Below, in pieces: positions 11,157 to 21,500 of a stretch of 64,000 nucleotides of DNA. Location: positions 5,056,001 to 5,120,000 of the forward strand of contig NC_016458.1 in the NCBI RefSeq assembly GCF_000226115.1. Direction: 5' to 3'. The DNA comes from Thermothielavioides terrestris NRRL 8126 (Eukaryota > Ascomycota > Sordariomycetes > Sordariales > Chaetomiaceae). Below the pieces are notes generated by a model, which had not been told where the DNA came from, searched no databases, and saw only the letters and a program-made list of their open reading frames with translations. Each line of letters opens with the position of its first letter. Position 1 is the first letter of the stretch. The translations under genes and the position numbers were made by a program.

Positions 11157-11575
11157 CAAGATGAGGTCACCCTCTCTTGGCCGGCACATTCGGCTCACTA
11201 GCAATACTGCAGAGACACGGCATCGAGCCAGCAGCTTTCTTGCAGAGTGCCAACATCCCCTCGTCCTGGATCTGCCAGGCGTCGGTTCGAACCTGCATGA
11301 CCTGAACTGTGAGTATTTGCTCCATCGAGGCCCCCTGCTGTCCAAACAGTCAGCTGGGTCTCCGAAGACACCAAGCCACTTCCTTTTTCGCCGCTCCCGT
11401 CGGATATGCTCAGCGCGACCTTCGCTGCCGAGGCCACAATAGCCTTCAACGATTCCCCCGCGCAGGGCCCGTTCACCCTCACCATGTCCACAGCTCCATC
11501 GGGTTGCCGCTGCCCAAAATCAGCAGGGACGAGCTGTTTTGCGCCGTTGAGCTGACATGGCGTGACTTATTATTG
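11157..11575 (+). pseudogene. GMC oxidoreductase relic
   Basis: A plus-strand stretch contains VLDLPGVGSNLHD (about 11263-11307), the hallmark of the FAD-dependent glucose-methanol-choline oxidoreductase family, just after a segment resembling the preceding helix. About 150 bases later another frame reads AQGPFTLTMSTA, and a third reads GLPLPKIS; together they resemble the following part of the same fold. The three pieces lie in different frames with no ATG, FAD-binding GxGxxG or catalytic His, so this is a short, frameshifted remnant. It lies next to a Zn2Cys6 regulator, so it could be the residue of a small metabolic cluster. Confidence 0.45.
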
Positions 11576-11938
11576 TTATGCCGTGGATATCATCGTGCAG
11601 CACTTAGAATGATGATTGATGGGAAGGAGTTCAAGGTTGGAGGGGGAAGTGAAACCGATGGACTCGCCCGCCTTTTTTGCAGCAACTTGGCGATTTCTTT
11701 TGTTGAGATAGGTACCTTCGTCCTACTGTGTAGGCAGTCGGTGCCCTGCCCACACAGTGCGATCTTCGTGGAGTTCGCACGGGGAACTGCCCAAGCTTTA
11801 CTCCGGAGGTTCGTTCCCAAATGGCCAGTTCCAAATTCAAGAACCCGCTGTTGTACACTTACGGATACCTCGAACCTTGAACCTGTTACATCCGCTCGGA
11901 CACACTGCGTACAACTCGCTGTACGCCGAGTCTGCGAA

Positions 11939-13414
11939 ATGCTCCGGAGGAGCCACAAGAAATCGCGGGCTGGATGCCTCGAATGCAAGCGTCGCCATGT
12001 CAAGGTAGGTAGGTTTTGTTGGTTCCCTTTCGAGACTCCCGCTGTCTGCCATTTGCAATTGACTTTTCCGATTTCAAACTGCGTTGTGTGTGCCGGTGCT
12101 AACAGCGCGAGGTGTCGTCGTGACGCCCTTTGTTGACTACTCCGTAGTGTGACGAGCAACGCCCCAAATGCATCATTTGCACACTCTCAGGAAGGGACTG
12201 CGGCTATCCTCCAGCCCAACCTGCCGGCGCCCCTCGCGGCCCCAGTGCTGCGGCAGCTCCCGCCAGCCCTGCCGAGCCCGCGGCATCCTTTGCAGCCCCC
12301 ACCGGCACGGGCAACGCGGCTCCTGTAGCCGGTGTTCCCCTTCCAGACATTGCCCGCCGCGGGCCGCCGTTGCAGCAGGACGCCGACCAGGTCCTTCCCG
12401 AGGTCAACCTGGACCACATGGAGTTACTCATCAGCTTCAAGTTCGAGGAGCACGCGCCCGAGCTGAACGTCGAGCAGCACGAGTTCTCCTCTGGCCTCCT
12501 TTTCAAGTGTGCGCTGGACGCTCCCTATCTGATGCACCAGCTCCTCGCCGTCTCTGCCCGGCGCCTGGCCGCGCAAAAGCCTGAGCGAGCCAACCACTTC
12601 CTGGAGCTAGCCATGCGCTTGCAGACCAAAGCCGTCTCTATCTACAACGAGACAGCCGCCAAGGCCCAGATCGACCAGACTAACTGCTCGGCCCTCCTCC
12701 TCTTCTGCTCCCTGCTGGGCCGACACCTATTGGCTGATCTACTAGCGAGGCGAGACGCCGACTTTGGAGACTTCCTCGCCCGCTTCCTCGAGTTTCTCTC
12801 CATCTCCCGCGGCCTGATGGCCATGTCAGTCGCCGCTTGGGACCTGTTGCTCCAATCGGACATCAGGCACCTCGTCCTCTGGGCGCTCGAGATCGCGCAG
12901 TCGGTTCCTAGAGGTCACCACTGCGACGGACTACGTCGCCTCGTAACAGAGTCGACCGATCTGGACGAGGAGTCCAAGGAGGCTTGCATGACGGCCATCG
13001 CCTATCTCCAAGTTGGCTTCGACAGCCTCCTCGGCGGTGACTCGCGAAATCAGCGGTACTTGATGGTCTTTATGTGGTATGTTTTGGAGGCTAAGAGTTC
13101 TGGTGGCCATCGCTCACCACAAGATCAGGGCTCCAGCGGTACCTCAGAAGTTTGCCGACCTGCTCGCACAGCGGCGACCCGAGGCTGTGGCCATCATGGG
13201 CTACTGGGCCCTTCTTCTCCATTACAGCCGCTCTTTATGGCACGTTGCCGACTCGGGCTCGCATCTGCTGAACAGCATCTCCCAGTACCTCGGACCGGAC
13301 TGGGACAACTGGTTGTCGTGGCCCCTCTCTGCCCTTGCTCCCTGCATGAACCACTCGGATCGCAAGGTCGACGGACCTGATCAACAACAAAGCTTCTTGT
13401 TGCGGCTCGTCTGA
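11939..13414 (+). CDS. Zn2Cys6 transcription factor, Upc2-like
   Basis: Three exons (11939-12004, 12148-13076, 13129-13414) encode 426 residues. The DNA-binding domain is complete only after splicing: Cys13, 16, 23, 30, 33 and 40, in the pattern CX2CX6CX6CX2CX6C. SHKKSRAGCLECKRRHVK precedes the first junction and CDEQRPKC follows it. This basic, early-N-terminal arrangement is typical of the Upc2/sterol-uptake-control-like and related fungal_trans_2 regulators. An Ala/Pro-rich linker (about 45-100) leads to a helical domain ending QRYLMVFMW|APAVPQKFADLL, whose phase is restored by the 52-nt second intron (GTATGT...CAG). The first intron is 143 nt. The protein should act in the nucleus, probably as a dimer. 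Its targets are unknown; sterol metabolism is only a family-based guess. The adjacent GMC oxidoreductase relic could once have been a target. Confidence 0.88.
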
Positions 13415-13603
13415 GGAGCAATAATCCGTTGATTCATGAGACTGAAAAGAGAAGAAAAAAGACAAAAAATCGGCTACATGCTTATAAAATCAAAAATTGC
13501 ATGCAACATCCACAAACGAAAACAAAGTAGAACCAAGCAATTCCTCTTCAGCCACTCAACAAACGGGGCATCCTTCACCTGCCGTCCGTGCTGCCCCTTG
13601 GCT

Positions 13604-13918
13604 TTATTTCTTGCTCGAAGTCGCTCCGACGGGGTTCCAGGCCGCCTCGAAGACAGACTCGTGGACAAATCTGTCCAGTCCCGTGCGGTTGCTGAGCGAC
13701 GCAGCGAACGGGTCGCTGCTGATGATCTTCTTGACCTTGTCGTTTCTTGAGCTCTCTTTCTTGTCTAACTTTTCCTTGCCCTTGCCCTTGCCCTTGGACG
13801 TGGAGCTGCTCGAGCTGCTTCCTTTGTCTAACCGATCAAGCGTTAGTTTCAACACGATGTTGCGGCCTTGGATGAGAGATGGCTGACAGTTTGAGGAAGA
13901 GGGGCTGGAGTTGGCCAT
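13604..13918 (-). CDS. Small hypothetical Ser/Lys-rich protein
   Basis: A single frame of 104 residues starting MANSSPSSSNCQPS. It contains a run of serines followed by alternating KGKGKGKEK and a KKIISSDPFAASLSNRTG segment. No domain is recognised. The call rests on the ATG, coding-like composition and a well-placed TATAAA on the same strand (14052-14047), about 130 bases upstream. It is convergent with the Zn2Cys6 gene, with 189 bases between stop codons. It could be a low-complexity nuclear or secreted protein, but no signal peptide is visible. Confidence 0.5.
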   Translation of the reverse strand: MANSSPSSSNCQPSLIQGRNIVLKLTLDRLDKGSSSSSSTSKGKGKGKEKLDKKESSRNDKVKKIISSDPFAASLSNRTGLDRFVHESVFEAAWNPVGATSSKK

Positions 13919-14046
13919 GGTGAGGTGAGGTGTGCCGACTATACGATGTTGCCGAATCTTGAGGCAGTTGGGCTATCAACGAGACTGTGTTCGCGGTGAG
14001 ATGAGGGCTTGCGACTGGGGAGCCACGGGCAGCGACGGCATGCCCC

Positions 14047-14052
14047 TTTATA
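14047..14052 (-). promoter_or_regulatory. TATA box for the small Ser/Lys-rich gene
   Basis: The minus strand reads TGTATAAAGGGG, a good TATA element 129 bases before the ATG at 13918. It is the main support for treating that small frame as a real gene. Confidence 0.45.
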
Positions 14053-17000
14053 CACGACTCTAGGGAGAAGGTACGTCTGCTGACTCTTTCATTCCATCCC
14101 CTCCGCAGATCGTATCGCTAGTCGCGCATCGCGTCTTCCCGACCCGAGATGTCACAGCTCAGGGACGAGGCAACCGTTTTCACATGCCACCAATCCATGC
14201 TATCAAGGGTCACATCCGGTCTGTCTCGGGTCGTTCGACTGACGGAGAGGATTGCGGGCCGGAGGTGCGGGTGGCGTACCTAGAGAGCCACGTTGTTTAC
14301 CGAAACCAGGGACTTGGGTTGTAAGAACCTGCGGCATATACAGATACACCGCCAAAAGCGAGCTGTTTCCTCGGCTAGGTCGGCCGTATTCTTGTGCAAC
14401 CATTGAGGGCCCTCCTGGGTTTAGACCGGAATCCCACTTCTCTTGAAAATCCACCACGCTGAGTCTCCTGCGCGCCACCAAGGGTTCCCTCGGTCCCGGG
14501 TTCCGTGTGACTGAACAGGCTCAGCAGGAACAAAACCTATTGCCATCGCTCCAAGAGGCCCATTCTAACGTTCACCGCCACCTCCAGCAGTGCGAGCCTC
14601 TGACACTCGTCACTCCTCTTACGCTAGTCATCGCGTCAGAAGCTTGCAAAAGGTTGCTGCGCCGACGTCGTACAAAACGATTAAACACTGCTAGCGTGGC
14701 CCCGTCGGAATCTCCGAATCGCCATGAGAAACTGCTTTTCGGTCGACTATACATCCAGTGCGTCGGAAATAATGGGGATCCTCCTCCTCAAGAAGGCAAC
14801 GAAGGAAACACGTCTACGGGTACTTGCAGTGTCTGCCACCGCCCGGCATTTGGAATGCCATTGGGGATGGGGCTTGCATGCGGTCACACCTCATCCGCGG
14901 GCCGCAAAAGTGCGGTTTTTGCCCGGCAGCAATGCCGCCAACCTCCCACACGTCGCGTGGACTTCCGAATGGCTAGATGCCGAAAAGCTCATGCTCCAGG
15001 GGTGCTGCACCGACCAACATCGAGTAAGCAAGAGCTGTTGTCACAAGATCGAGCATGCATAGGCCCGCCGGAAGGCGTTGCCGTACCTGGGATGTTGCGA
15101 CGCGGTGTTCCTTGACCCGCAGCTCTGACATCGAAAACGCCACCGCCGGTTAACGGTGCCAACTGTCTTCCCGAGTCCCTCTTCAGCCAACCTTACATCG
15201 CCGAAGAATCATTCCTGGGGCGTCATCGGGGACCCACCACACCTCTGGGCGTGGTGGGTTTGACAGCAGATGCCCCATGACCAACGCTCATGAACCGCTA
15301 TCATCTGGTGAAATTGGGGCTGCCGCGAGGTCATGCCGCGACGCCAGGATGGCAGAATCAAACCGAATTGGCATCCCTGTAACGCCACAGCGTGAGAGCT
15401 TGGTCTCGCATCATACCCAACAGCTGATCTGACATGTGATGGCATAGGCTGGGGAGAACTCGTGCATGCAGTTTACCCCTCTGCCTTGAATCACCCGCGG
15501 CCATTGTTCACAAAGTTTGACATGTTTCTCTGGGAACAGTACCCGGCCCCATCACGGAAGCTGCGACACTTCGGAAGAATCGCATGGAACGACACTAATG
15601 GGCGCTCCGAGACCGGCCGCGATGAGGATTCGGGATCAACCGCAGCCCGGCATCAGTCCAATTCGCCAATAAGGGTCCTACTGCCTGCTCAGCGAGGTTC
15701 TCGAATCGTCTGACCTCCAACTTCGGTCCCCAGTATCGGCGCCACCACGTCTCCCGGAAAACTTCCCGGGAGCGCACAGCAGGAGAGCCGTCAAGTCCGC
15801 CACGAAGCCGAGCCGAGAAGACGGCCACGATGACAACCAAACAGGGGGTATCCCGTGGTAGGACAATGCCATATGGCGATTATGGTTGAGGTTTCACGAC
15901 AGCCAGCTCGGAACTTGTCAAGTCTAAGCGCAGCTTGATGTTGCGCCGCATCTTCCCTTTCGTCGAAACCGCCCCAAGCCCAATCGTCCAGCACACCTCT
16001 GGGCCGGAAGAAGTGGGCTTCGTCGTCAGCAAGCACACCATTCGTCTCTTCTTCTCGGCCGAAGCGTTGGATCACGGGTTGTCGCCAGCGCAGGCCGTCA
16101 ATGGCTGCGGCCTGTCGTTGCCTCATCTTGGCGGTTAAGGCGACCAACTTCTGGCCGTCTCAAATCCGGCGCTGCGGTAAGGTCGCCTCGTCTCGAGTTC
16201 TCGATCGTCGGCCGCTCGGAGGATGCTGTGTACAAGTCGTCACATTGTCCACTCACCAATGGCTTGCTTGTTCTCACCGCCATTTGGTGTCGAGACTCTC
16301 GCTGACTGAGCAAGCTCACGCTCGCGCAATCTCTCACCGGGGCGGGACCCCTCGGGAATCTCCACGGGGCAAGGCGATCCGCAAGGTACACGGCTTCATG
16401 GAGGGAGAGGGCAACCAAGTAAAGGCATGCATCGGCACATCTCAACGTACGACGACGGCCCGGAGCGAAGCACCAGCCGCTGAACCGCACAACTGCCGAA
16501 ACCGCCTGCTGCCATGTGGTAAGCATTTTGCTCGTTGCTCATACGCCCGATACCGGCCGAGACTGTGCGACTGAACCTCCGGGCATTCCGCTCCGAAGCA
16601 GCTTGGTAGCTTTGCTCGTGGTCGTCTCTATGCACTCGGCAAGTCTACATTATAGACTCCGAACAGCAAGACTTCCAACGGGCCAGGGGCTCCATCCACG
16701 CTTAGTACAGCAGCAAAGATTGATATCGCAAGCACTGCCGTAGAAGGTCACCGAGGCAAGTCCCCTGAACTGACACAGCGTGACGGCCATCCCGCTGTGC
16801 GCTCATACCGGGTTGGGCGAGGATTTGGGGCACGTCAACTTACAGCATCAAGCGACTCGACAGGACATATCAGCACGGGCTCCTGGGGGCTGTGGGGTAG
16901 GCGGGGGAATCGGAGGCAGGCGTCATCAGGTCGCTGCTCTGTAGAACTACTTGATCACCCAGGTGGTCTGCTTGGGGATGGCGCTCTGATGCGGACTGGT

Positions 17001-18900
17001 ACCGTATTCAAGGAGCTTGACGGAATGGTTCGGCAAAGTAATCAGCCTTCTGTGTATGGAGTCTTAGGTGTTGTTTCTTAAGAAACGACTGCCCAGCCTT
17101 AGTTAGTAATAGTTCTCCAAGCCCACTCAGGGGTATGTCTGGTTACGGTTGCTCAAATAGTTACATTCTGATGCAATTTGCTCTCTTCTAAGATCATGCG
17201 GTCACCAATTGCAAATCCCTTAAGCTTGTCATAGGGGCTTCCTCCTACTGACGGCAAGAAGTCCAGATTCCCTGATTGTGCAGGTGATTGTCCTTAACCA
17301 CTCTGGTGGTTATAGGGACGGAATTCACAGGCGCCTGTTGACTTGTTGTTCTTCCCCAAGATCATTTATTTAAGAGATTGTCCAGTTGATCCATGGATCG
17401 ATTCCAGGAACCAAACCGCCGAGTTTTAAGGCAATAACACAGTACAGATCGGGCCTGCGTTCAAACACCCATACCATGCAGGGGCTTGGAGTCTTTTGAC
17501 TTCTCGACTCTTCTCGAATTTGCTCCTCTGAGGCTTGTAGTTCTATCAGTCTGCCAGAGGTTTGGGAACTGAGGCCCGCAGTGATTGTGACGATGCTGAA
17601 GACGCACCATTCCTGCTAACGCTCAAGACTGGACCCTTCATTGGGACTTCTGTGAACTGCATCTCCTTGCTGCTTTGCACGGTCGACGTGTAGTGGCGCT
17701 CTCAGATTCGCTCAATCAACCAAATCAGTTCCGGCGGAAGGATCTACATCAAACATCCTCAAGTTCAAATGGTTTCCCGCCCAATGACTACTTCATGGCT
17801 TCTCACAAGGGACCCTCTCTGAACCTTTGCTGCCTTGTGTGAACATACTTAAGCTTGACAATAACTAGTTCATGGAATTTCTTTTGATTGGACATTGTCG
17901 TTTGTGGTTGAGGTCTTGTTCCGCTCCGTAGTATGCTAGGTAGGCAGACGTATGACGTTACCATGCTCTTTTACCTGTATGTGTACATTACATGGCAGCA
18001 AGCTTTGTATGCAGTCTGAACTCGGTGACGAAGTGGCTGAGATCGGAGATTGCCCTGGATAAAGTAAGCAATATTGCGATTTAAAGCAAGATCTTGGCCC
18101 ACCCGAGGGTCCGAATGATTGGCGGCCTAGAACTTGTGGGTCTGATCTCGGCGGCCTCTGACCCCACCAGGAGTGGAAGGAGCAGGCGCTGGCCAACTTG
18201 TGGCTTCATTCACGTTTGAGAGCCCGAGTACTTGAAGGGGAATCGACTGGCAGCCCGAACGCTGCGGCCCAAACAGGAGTCGCAGAAGGTGCCTCCCAGT
18301 TGCTCCCAGTTTCAATCCTGCTGGCTGGCCAAACACGAGACAGGTGAAGAGCATAAAGTGCCTTTAGTTACTTTTTGGTACTTTTAATGACTCGCCTGAC
18401 AATTTACGAGTTCGGCAACCCGTTCGCCCACCAATCACAGTCGGCACTTCCGGCCGGTCCGTGCCCGCGGCCTGGCGCCTGGCCCAAAATGCCCAATCTG
18501 GTTCGGCAGCAGGCTCAATTCCTGCTGGGGACCTTCCGGTTCCTCCCAAGCCCCGGGAGGTGTCGCACACACACGCACACACGCTTGGCCTGCCTGCCCA
18601 GGGCAGATCTCCGTGGCTGCGCCCACGTTTGCTCCAGGTGACGGGGATACCGGTTTCTCACCCGCTCATCCACGCCCATTTTCTCTCGCTCGTTTCTGCT
18701 TTCCTCTCACGCCCTCGCTTCCCTTGCCAACTCGAGTTTGCGATCGATCGCATAACGACGGGAACAACGCCCACGGACCCCTTCCGCTCGTTTATGAGAA
18801 CCCGGGTTACGAATGGTGTCGGACACGCGGCGCCCCGAAAATCGAATTGACGCAGGCCTCCGGAGTACACGGCCCCTACCCCTACGACGGTGACACACCC
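14053..18900. other. Long stretch with no supportable gene
   Basis: About 4.8 kb. The longest frames (for example 14507-15115 plus, 202 codons; 16101-16574 plus, 157 codons) lack recognisable motifs, coherent hydrophobic cores or splice-joined partners, and both strands carry overlapping frames of similar length, as expected of GC-rich noncoding DNA. From about 17.1 to 18.1 kb the sequence is less GC-rich. The last ~500 bases probably belong to the promoter and leader of the membrane-protein gene that follows. I cannot exclude a decayed gene. Confidence 0.4.
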
Positions 18901-19400
18901 CCGCTGCGTCTCCAGACCTCGTGGCTTTGCCAACCGAAGAAGAGGCCTCCTTGCGAATTACCCCTTTTCTGAGCCCATCCGCGGGCGGTGACGGTTGATG
19001 CGAGTGCTGTGAGGGCCTTTCCGAACATTCCGGCGACGAAACGACCAACGCAACGAATTGCGAAACGGAAGAAAGAGAACGTTGATACCGTGATTTAGCG
19101 GCGCTGAAGGGCTTTGGGTGCTGCTTCCGGTGCCTCTTTTCTTTGTCCATATCCAGATTCCGGACCTGGTCGTGCCTCTCCTCCGAGTTGGTTCTCGGCG
19201 GTTCTGTCGTTCAAGAACCGACGCTCTCCTTGTTCTTGTGGCCTGAGGTTGGCGTGGTTGGATCATTCGTCGTGCGATACCAACACTAACGACGATCGGT
19301 GCTGGCGACGCTTGCTGGCCCCTGGACCCCGTTCGACCACTTCACTCGATATCCGCTTGCAGCTGCGTTGACAGCTGCGTAGCGTCACGTCCTCTGCAAG
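18901..19400 (+). promoter_or_regulatory. Probable promoter and long 5' leader of the membrane-protein gene
   Basis: The sequence just upstream of the ATG at 19401 is pyrimidine-rich and carries no long coding frame on the plus strand. The start codon is followed after one base by an intron donor, a common layout in fungi with leader-proximal introns. No clear TATA element was identified. Confidence 0.3.
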
Positions 19401-20276
19401 ATGGGTATGTCGAATTCCATCCCAAGCGGCGCCATCTGCTTGCGCAGTTGGCTTTCACGCCACCGACTCGACGCTAACGACTCGTTGCAGAGACTACGCT
19501 CTTTCCTGTAACAGCATTACCGACGTGTGTCACGAATTGCGGTAGTTTATACGACGTCAATGGCGCCTGCGTCCCGCCGGCCACGACGACGGCCGCTGAA
19601 AGTGTTTACGCTAGCTGCTTTTGCAACAATCCTAAACTCGCACCATTCAAGACGGGCACCACCGGAGTGTGCGATAACGCCTGTGCCGCAACCACCGACC
19701 TGGGAAGCATCCAAAGCTGGTTCACGAGTTTCTGCAACAACATCGCTGCTGTTGCGGTCGACACCACGACAGTCACATCCTCGACGTCATTGGCACAAGC
19801 GGGCTCGAGTAACAATGGGGGCGGCGGCGGGACATGGTATGAATAGCCCCTTTTTCCCAAGGACTTGCTGAAACAAGCGGACGCGGCTCGCCGTTCGGTT
19901 GATCGCCTACCGCGTCTTCCATCCCGTGTCTGTCTTGCAAGCATGACACTGACTTGGCACGTTCTGCAGGATTGATACCCACTACCAGTGGGTGATCTTT
20001 CTCGTCATCATGATCGTCGGCATCGTCGGCATCTGGGTCGGCGCCTGCATTTGGCGCCGGCGCTACCTCCGCAAGAAGGACCGCGGGTACGCCCTCGGCA
20101 CCAACCTGGCGCGCACCACGGCATTCGGCCCCGCCGTACCCAACGCCAGCAGCGCCGGGTCGGTGCACGCGTCCCAGCCGGGCGCGTTTCAACCCACCCC
20201 AGTCGGCGGCGCCGGCGTGTTTGCGGAGAAACCGCAGAAGGCGAAGAAGAAGTGGCTTGTCCGTGAGCGAACGTAG
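19401..20276 (+). CDS. Cys-rich single-pass plasma-membrane protein
   Basis: Three exons (19401-19404, 19491-19836, 19970-20276) encode 218 residues. The first exon is only ATGG, followed by GTATGT; the second intron is GTATGA...CAG. The ectodomain of ~115 residues begins METTLFPVTALPTCVTNCG and has cysteine pairs (CVTNC, GACVPP, CFCNN, GVCDNAC, FCNN) spaced as in small extracellular Cys-rich fungal domains, then a Ser/Thr/Gly-rich stalk. One membrane helix follows (about 124-146, WVIFLVIMIVGIVGIWVGAC), then RRRYLRKKDRG and a ~60-residue cytoplasmic tail ending in a basic KKKWLVRERT. No cleaved signal peptide is evident, so a type III-like topology is likely. I have seen this layout in conserved Pezizomycotina 'integral membrane proteins' of unknown function. 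A surface-sensor role is inference only. Confidence 0.8.
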
Positions 20277-20883
20277 GACAATCTACAGAAGGGGGTATGA
20301 TCTCGGACTTCACGCACTAGACCTCGTATATATCGGGCGGCCCCCTCCCTTCCTTTTTTGTTTACTGCATGCATACGTGGATGGATATACGGGCCAAGGC
20401 TTATCACCCTGCCTTCTACGGACGCAACCTGATGCGATGTACATTTGGTTTTTCCTCGTAAAATCCAGTGTAATCAGCTTGGGATATCTTTCCTTTTCAT
20501 TCTTTTATTTGTTTTCCTCTTTGAAGAAAACGGCCGGGACCAGGAGGCGATGGGAATGACATGTCTGGGTGTTGGCGTTGATCGCGGGGCCGGAGTCGGC
20601 GGTTTGCAAAGACTTTTTTCTCTTTTCCTCTCTCTTTGCCCCCTTCACTTTCACGATCTCTCAATCAGCACAGTATCTATTTTGGTTGCCGGAGGCAACG
20701 TCACGTGTCCATATCGTCGTATGCTATCTTCGTATCTATGCCATCGTGCGCTGCATCCACCTCGGGCGGTTGCGAGTTTCCCAGTTCTGATGTGCGAGGG
20801 TTCTGGAGGAAAAGACGGCGAGTGGGAACCTGAGTGGGTCTGGCTAGTTAGGAGATTTCTTGCGCCTCGGCAGTCAAACAAAT
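20277..20883. other. Intergenic region
   Basis: Holds the 3' UTR of the membrane-protein gene and spacer to the tRNA. It is pyrimidine-rich at 20480-20530 and 20610-20650. No coding frame is supported. Confidence 0.4.
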
Positions 20884-20972
20884 CCCCTTGTGGTGTAGTT
20901 GGCTATCACGTTCGGCTGTAAAGGAATTTATTGATTACCGAAAGGTCACCGGCTCGATTCCGGTCGAGGGGA
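20884..20972 (+). tRNA. tRNA-Tyr(GTA): tRNA-Tyr (GTA) with a 15-nt intron
   Basis: A full cloverleaf can be drawn. Acceptor CCCCTTG (20884-20890) pairs with CGAGGGG (20965-20971); A73 is at 20972. D arm 20893-20909, anticodon stem TTCGG/CCGAA (20911-20915 with 20938-20942), T arm ACCGG/CCGGT. The anticodon loop is CTGTAA plus A after removal of an intron at 20922-20936, placed exactly after position 37. C1-G72 is the eukaryotic tyrosine identity pair, which agrees with anticodon GTA. A-box TGGTGTAGTTGG and B-box GGCTCGATTCC are present. It is an ordinary, not a suppressor, tRNA. Confidence 0.9.
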
Positions 20973-20974
20973 CA

Positions 20975-20983
20975 TTTTTTTTT
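20975..20983 (+). terminator. RNA polymerase III terminator
   Basis: Nine consecutive T residues begin two bases after the discriminator base of tRNA-Tyr, the normal Pol III stop signal. Confidence 0.85.
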
Positions 20984-21500
20984 CCCACGTTCTCTCACCC
21001 CTGAATCCTCGGCCGCTTTTCCACTGGTTTCCCACTTCCTTCACAGCATTGTTCGCTTCCATTTGCAACATTATTACGAGTCTGTAATCTGTCTTCGCCA
21101 GGCATACAATTCATGGAGAAACAGTGTCGATTCAAGGGGAGATGGGAGGGTAAGGGTGAACCACCATCCGAGCTCAGGATGCAGCAGCACGCGCACCACA
21201 CCGCAACGTTCTATGCAAACGGCTGCTTCAAAAGACTAGCGTCTATAGAGACTAATGCCTATCGATACCAATCCTGCCATCCGCATTGCCCTATTGATAC
21301 TGTGTGTATACCCTGATGCACGTGTGTCCAACAGTAGCGGTAATCATGCTTCAACCCCCACCAATGAATGACCGATTGCCAGGCTTGCCCAGCAGAACTC
21401 AAAAGAGGAACGAGCATCAGCAACGTCAGTACGCCTGAACGCCAATGCCGCCACCTCGTATTCTGCACAAGCCATCCATCTATTGGACGCCCCCGCCGAC
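20984..21500. other. Intergenic region
   Basis: Spacer between tRNA-Tyr and the 3' end of the debranching-enzyme gene. No supported coding frame; it probably includes the 3' UTR of the minus-strand gene. Confidence 0.4.

Noticed and set aside
14507..15115. 202-codon plus-strand frame as a gene
   Set aside because: No recognisable motif, hydrophobic pattern, promoter element or splice partner, and overlapping frames on the other strand are of similar quality.
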